Under the pieces are notes generated by a model. It did no database searches. It was given only the letters and a program-made list of their open reading frames with translations, and had not been told where the DNA came from. The position numbers and the translations under genes were made by a program. DNA of 64,000 bases from Marisa cornuarietis (Eukaryota > Mollusca > Gastropoda > Architaenioglossa > Ampullariidae): assembly GCA_004794655.1 (NCBI GenBank), contig SMMW01000605.1, positions 62,001 to 126,000 on the forward strand, in the 5' to 3' direction. Below, one piece after another: positions 59,961-64,000 of the stretch (its first letter is position 1; each line of letters opens with the position of its first letter).

Positions 59961-60395
59961 ACGCTCTATTTTAGCGCCAGTGAATACACTGGAAATTGTC
60001 TTCCTTTCGGTTCAAAAGATCTATTTTAAGCACCAACGCATATCAGCGACCTGCTTACTAGAATCTTCGCAAGTACACGTCATAAATTCAACGAAAATGT
60101 TCAAAGACAAACGGCTCAGGTGAGTAACTGTTGTTTGCACTGGAAAACGTGTCTTTGTCGCTTCAGCGAAACTGTAGGTGAAGGAAATAGTTCCTGAGTG
60201 ATTCTCTGTGTGGCGCCATCAGGTTAGAGATATTATATTGCACTGAGTTACTGGACAGCTTGTCTCGCAAACTATAAGCAGCTATTGCGGGGATTTCCCA
60301 TGTGCTGTCAACATATAAAATTATACCGCAATGAATTCAAATGCTAATACCGTTGGCTTCCATTCCGGAGGATTCTTTGTGTAGACGTGTTAATT
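59960..60395 (+). promoter_or_regulatory. inverted copy of the gene A promoter/first exon, probable start of a sixth OAS-like gene
   Basis: This matches the reverse complement of 25877-26375 over about 430 bp. It contains TCTATTTTAGCGCCAG (59965-59980), TCTATTTTAAGCACCAAC (60020-60037), a 5' exon ending ACGGCTCAG at 60119 before GTGAGT, and GGGATTTCCC (60290-60299, NF-kB-type palindrome). An ATG at 60096 opens seven codons before the donor but is absent in the gene A copy, so it is probably not a coding start. No OAS exon follows within the window; the satellite at 60590 would lie in its first intron. Confidence 0.6.
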
Positions 60396-60589
60396 GATTT
60401 ATGCATGTTTCTTTGTATCTCTAGTTGGCTTAATAATATATCAGCTGTTCTCGGATTAGTTAGTTGAGTGAAATTACTTTCAGTTCTGTGCTGCACAGAA
60501 ATTAAAATACGCACAGAGAAACGTGTTGTCGGTTGTCAGCGTAAATCTTCCGTTAAGATGCACCTGTAGGTCACAACACAATCAAATGT

Positions 60590-63243
60590 GACAGTCAGTA
60601 AGGCCTGTTGAGGTACAGTCAGTTGAGGTACAGTCAGTAAGGCCTGTTGAGTTACAGTCAGTAAGGCCTGTTGAGGTACAGTCAGTAAGGCCTGTTGAGG
60701 TACAGTCAGTAAGGCCTGTTGAGGTACAGTCAGTAAGGCCTGTTGAGTTACAGTCAGTAAGGCCTGTTGAGGTACAGTCAGTTGAGGTACAGTCAGTAAG
60801 GCCTGTTGAGTTACAGTCAGTAAGGCCTGTTGAGTTACAGTCAGTAAGGCCTGTTGAGTTACAGTCAGTAAGGCCTGTTGAGGTACAGTCAGTAAGGCCT
60901 GTTGAGTTACAGTCAGTAAGGCCTGTTGAGGTACAGTCAGTAAGGCCTGTTGAGTTACAGTTAGTAAGGCCTGTTGAGTTACAGTCAGTAAGGACTGTTG
61001 AGGTACAGTCAGTAAGGCCTGTTGAGTTACAGTCAGTAAGGCCTGTTGAGGTACAGTCAGTAAGGCCTGTTGAGTTACAGTCAGTAAGGCCTGTTGAGGT
61101 ACAGTCAGTAAGGCCTGTTGAGGTACAGTCAGTATGCTCTGTTGAGTTACAGTCAGTAAGGCCTGTTGAGGTACAGTCAGTAAGGCCTGTTGAGGTACAG
61201 TCAGTTGAGGTACAGTCAGTAAGGCCTGTTGAGTTACAGTCAGTAAGGCCTGTTGAGGTACAGTCAGTATGCTCTGTTGAGTTACAGTCAGTAAGGCCTG
61301 TTGAGGTACAGTCAGTAAGGCCTGTTGAGTTACAGTCAGTAAGGCCTGTTGAGGTACAGTCAGTTGAGGTACAGTCAGTAAGGCCTGTTGAGTTACAGTC
61401 AGTAAGGCCTGTTGAGTTACAGTCAGTAAGGCCTGTTGAGTTACAGTCAGTAAGGCCTGTTGAGGTACAGTCAGTAAGGCCTGTTGAGTTACAGTCAGTA
61501 AGGCCTGTTGAGTTACAGTCAGTAAGGACTGTTGAGGTACAGTCAGTAAGGACTGTTGAGTTACAGTCAGTAAGGCCTGTTGAGGTGCAGTCAGTAAGGC
61601 CTGTTGAGGTACAGTCAGTAAGGCCTGTTGAGTTACAGTCAGTAAGGCCTGTTGAGGTACAGTCAGTAAGGCCTGTTGAGTTACAGTTAGTAAGGCCTGT
61701 TGAGTTACAGTCAGTAAGGCCTGTTGAGTTACAGTCAGAAAGGCCTGTTGAGTTACAGTCAGTAAGGCCTGTTGAGGTACAGTCAGTAAGGCCTGTTGAG
61801 TTACAGTCAGTAAGGCCTGTTGAGTTACAGTCAGTAAGCCCTGTTGAGGTACAGTCAGTAAGGCCTGTTGAGTTACAGTCAGTAAGGCCTGTTGAGTTAC
61901 AGTCAGTAAGGCCTGTTGAGGTACAGTCAGTATGCTCTGTTGAGTTACAGTCAGTAAGGCCTGTTGAGGTACAGTCAGTAAGGCCTGTTGAGTTACAGTC
62001 AGTAAGGCCTGTTGAGGTACAGTCAGTTGAGGTACAGTCAGTAAGGCCTGTTGAGTTACAGTCAGTAAGGCCTGTTGAGTTACAGTCAGTAAGGCCTGTT
62101 GAGGTACAGTCAGTAAGGCCTGTTGAGTTACAGTCAGTAAGGCCTGTTGAGTTACAGTCAGTAAGGACTGTTGAGGTACAGTCAGTAAGGACTGTTGAGT
62201 TACAGTCAGTAAGGCCTGTTGAGGTACAGTCGGTAAGGACTGTTGAGTTACAGTCAGTAAGGCCTGTTGAGGTACAGTCAGTAAGGCCTGTTGAGGTACA
62301 GTCAGTAAGGCCTGTTGAGATACAGTCAGTAAGGCCTGTTGAGGTACAGTCAGTAAGGCCTGTTGAGGTACAGTCAGTAAGGCCTGTTGAGGTACAGTCA
62401 GTAAGGCCTGTTGAGGTACAGTCAGTATGCTCTGTTGAGTTACAGTCAGTAAGGCCTGTTGAGTTACAGTCAGAAAGGCCTATTGAGTTACAGTCAGTAA
62501 GGCCTGTTGAGTTACAGTCAGTAAGGCCTGTTGAGGTACAGTCAGTTGAGGTACAGTCAGTAAGGCCTGTTGAGTTACAGTCAGTAAGGCCTGTTGAGTT
62601 ACAGTCAGTAAGGCCTGTTGAGTTACAGTACCTGTTGAGTACAGTAAGGCCTGTTGAGGTACAGTCAGTATGCTCTGTTGAGTTACAGTCAGTAAGGCCT
62701 GTTGAGGTACAGTCAGTAAGGCCTGTTGAGTTACAGTCAGTAAGGCCTGTTGAGGTACAGTCAGTTGAGGTACAGTCAGTTGAGGTACAGTCAGTAAGGC
62801 CTGTTGAGTTACAGTCAGTAAGGACTGTTGAGTTACAGTCAGTAAGGCCTGTTGAGTTACAGTCAGTAAGGCCTGTTGAGGTACAGTCAGTAAGGCCTGT
62901 TGAGTTACAGTCAGTAAGGCCTGTTGAGTTACAGTCAGTAAGGACTGTTGAGGTACAGTCAGTAAGGACTGTTGAGTTACAGTCAGTAAGGCCTGTTGAG
63001 GTACAGTCAGTAAGGACTGTTGAGTTACAGTCAGTAAGGCCTGTTGAGGTACAGTCAGTAAGGACTGTTGAGTTACAGTCAGTAAGGCCTGTTGAGGTAC
63101 AGTCAGTAAGGCCTGTTGAGGTACAGTCAGTAAGGCCTGTTGAGGTACAGTCAGTAAGGCCTGTTGAGGTACAGTCAGTAAGGCCTGTTGAGGTACAGTC
63201 AGTAAGGCCTGTTGAGTTACAGTCAGTAGGTCTGTTGAGTTTC
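60590..63243. repeat. 24-bp satellite, about 110 units, with higher-order structure
   Basis: Head-to-tail units of aggcctgttgaggtacagtc plus agta. Each unit carries either GG or GT at one position (gaggtac/gagttac). Rarer variants are aggact, atgctc and a 15-bp short unit (ttgaggtacagtcag). The order of variants repeats in blocks of tens of units, showing block duplication. Since 24 is a multiple of 3, frames stay open on both strands (887 codons minus strand, 570 plus strand). Those are products of periodicity, encoding 8-residue repeats, and I do not call them genes. Confidence 0.95.
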
Positions 63244-63384
63244 AATGACGGGACGAGAAAGAGAAGAATGGGGTTAAGAACCTGTTTGCATGGATAAGTT
63301 TGAATAAGAGGTCTAGAACGTTCTTTTCGATAAACGGAAAGCTAAGACAGAAAACTTCAATCCGGTCAAAGTAGGGATCATAAG

Positions 63385-63535
63385 CAGGTAATAATAATAA
63401 TAATAAATGCAAGATTTCTATAGCGCCTACTCACACTCGTAAGGAGCATGCTCTTAGCGCTTAAGAACGAGACTCGGGGAACATAAGGGGGACAGAAGAA
63501 CAAACACTGCTGATGAGAACAGAAATGTTTCTGGA
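63385..63535 (-). mobile_element. severely 5'-truncated copy of the CR1/L2-like LINE 3' end
   Basis: In minus-strand sense it ends with agcgctaagagcatgctcc, gcgctatagaaa and an (ATT)n tail at 63390-63406. The same order and near-identical sequence form the 3' end of the LINE at 46077-48950. No coding sequence remains. Confidence 0.75.
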
Positions 63536-63764
63536 TGCAATATTTTGAATGTAGGTTTAGCACATCACTTGTGTATATACTTTCTTAGAACAATAAATTA
63601 ATCCTTTCGCTAAACATTCAACACCTACCTGCTTTGTTGTAGAAACCGCATCATAAGCATGTCTCTGCGTTGATTGTAAATTAAGGTCCCCTCCCCCCAC
63701 CCCCCGTTAAAACAAAACCTTCCTCCATGCTATAGCAAACAGAAACCATGTAAACTGAAATTAT

Positions 63765-63950
63765 CACAAGTGGGTCACTGTCGTATTTTACGACTGCGAA
63801 AGTTGGTTTTCTCCGTTGTAAAAACCCTCAACTAATACGGCCAGGATTAAATAAAGTCACGAGACCTTAGTGTAGGTGATCTTCTGTCACCTGACCCCAG
63901 TAGCTGCCAACATGTACTTATTCTTAGTAATATAATTATGGCGCAAAAAA
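63765..63950 (+). repeat. segment duplicated at 26580-26765
   Basis: Same orientation as the copy between genes A and B. It again contains aagtgggtcac and tattt-acgactg. Its presence suggests that the cluster's intergenic unit, and perhaps another gene, continues past the window. Confidence 0.5.
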
Positions 63951-64000
63951 CGATAGGGATTTCGTTATCTTGCTGTTATCTTGACATTATTATTCTCGTT

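Noticed and set aside
60096..60119. Coding first exon (ATG with seven codons before a GT donor)
   Set aside because: The ATG is absent from the otherwise conserved copy near gene A, whose coding start is elsewhere, so it is most likely part of the untranslated exon.
60582..63297. 887-codon minus-strand and 570-codon plus-strand frames
   Set aside because: The 24-bp unit is a multiple of 3 and contains no stop in these frames. The predicted 8-residue repeats have no signal peptide or unique domain.

Overview
This is a eukaryotic, AT-rich, intron- and repeat-heavy window. The best-supported genes are a compact cluster of 2'-5'-oligoadenylate synthetase (OAS)-like genes plus one intronless class A GPCR. 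Invertebrate-type OAS paralogues, lineage-expanded peptide-type GPCRs, abundant (GT)n/(CA)n tracts and CR1/L2-like retroelements point to a lophotrochozoan, most likely a mollusc (possibly a gastropod). That assignment is inference; no rRNA or mitochondrial marker is present.

Layout. 1-8.1 kb: no convincing gene, but degenerate repeats, a 44-bp satellite carried by a mobile element (3.13-4.67 kb) and an AT-rich minisatellite. 8.2-9.6 kb: a minus-strand GPCR and, beside it, a decayed partial copy. 9.6-15.4 kb: gene-poor, with a 29-bp array, a ~22-bp array, a LINE 3' end and a 19-bp hairpin. 15.4-26.4 kb: OAS-like gene A on the minus strand, with a LINE and a SINE in its introns and a 5' exon/promoter near 26.2 kb. 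26.4-28.5 kb: a divergent promoter region containing a 56-bp satellite. From 28 kb on, four OAS-like genes lie head-to-tail on the plus strand: B (31.1-35.6 kb), C (40.0-43.2 kb), D (45.0-52.0 kb) and E (55.6-58.4 kb). At 60 kb there is a copy of gene A's promoter/5' exon in the opposite orientation, followed by a 2.65-kb 24-bp satellite. This suggests that a sixth gene starts there or lies beyond the window.

I reconstructed the OAS genes exon by exon. B, C, D and E have seven coding exons with identical intron phases (2,0,1,0,0,2); gene A has six of these. All five keep the nucleotidyltransferase G-S...D-x-D core and the third Asp. B-E keep the OAS C-terminal ILDPANP block; A has lost it. 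B and C are a recent ~5-6 kb tandem duplication, and comparing them gives empty sites that date a MITE-like insertion and a satellite-carrying insertion in B.

Family knowledge says OAS enzymes sense double-stranded RNA and make 2'-5' oligoadenylates, so the cluster reads as an expanded antiviral sensor array. Promoter comparison shows a shared CTATTTTAAG-type element upstream of A, B, E and the 60-kb copy (weaker at C). A perfect NF-kB-type palindrome is conserved in the A-type copies. Regulatory function is inference from sequence only.
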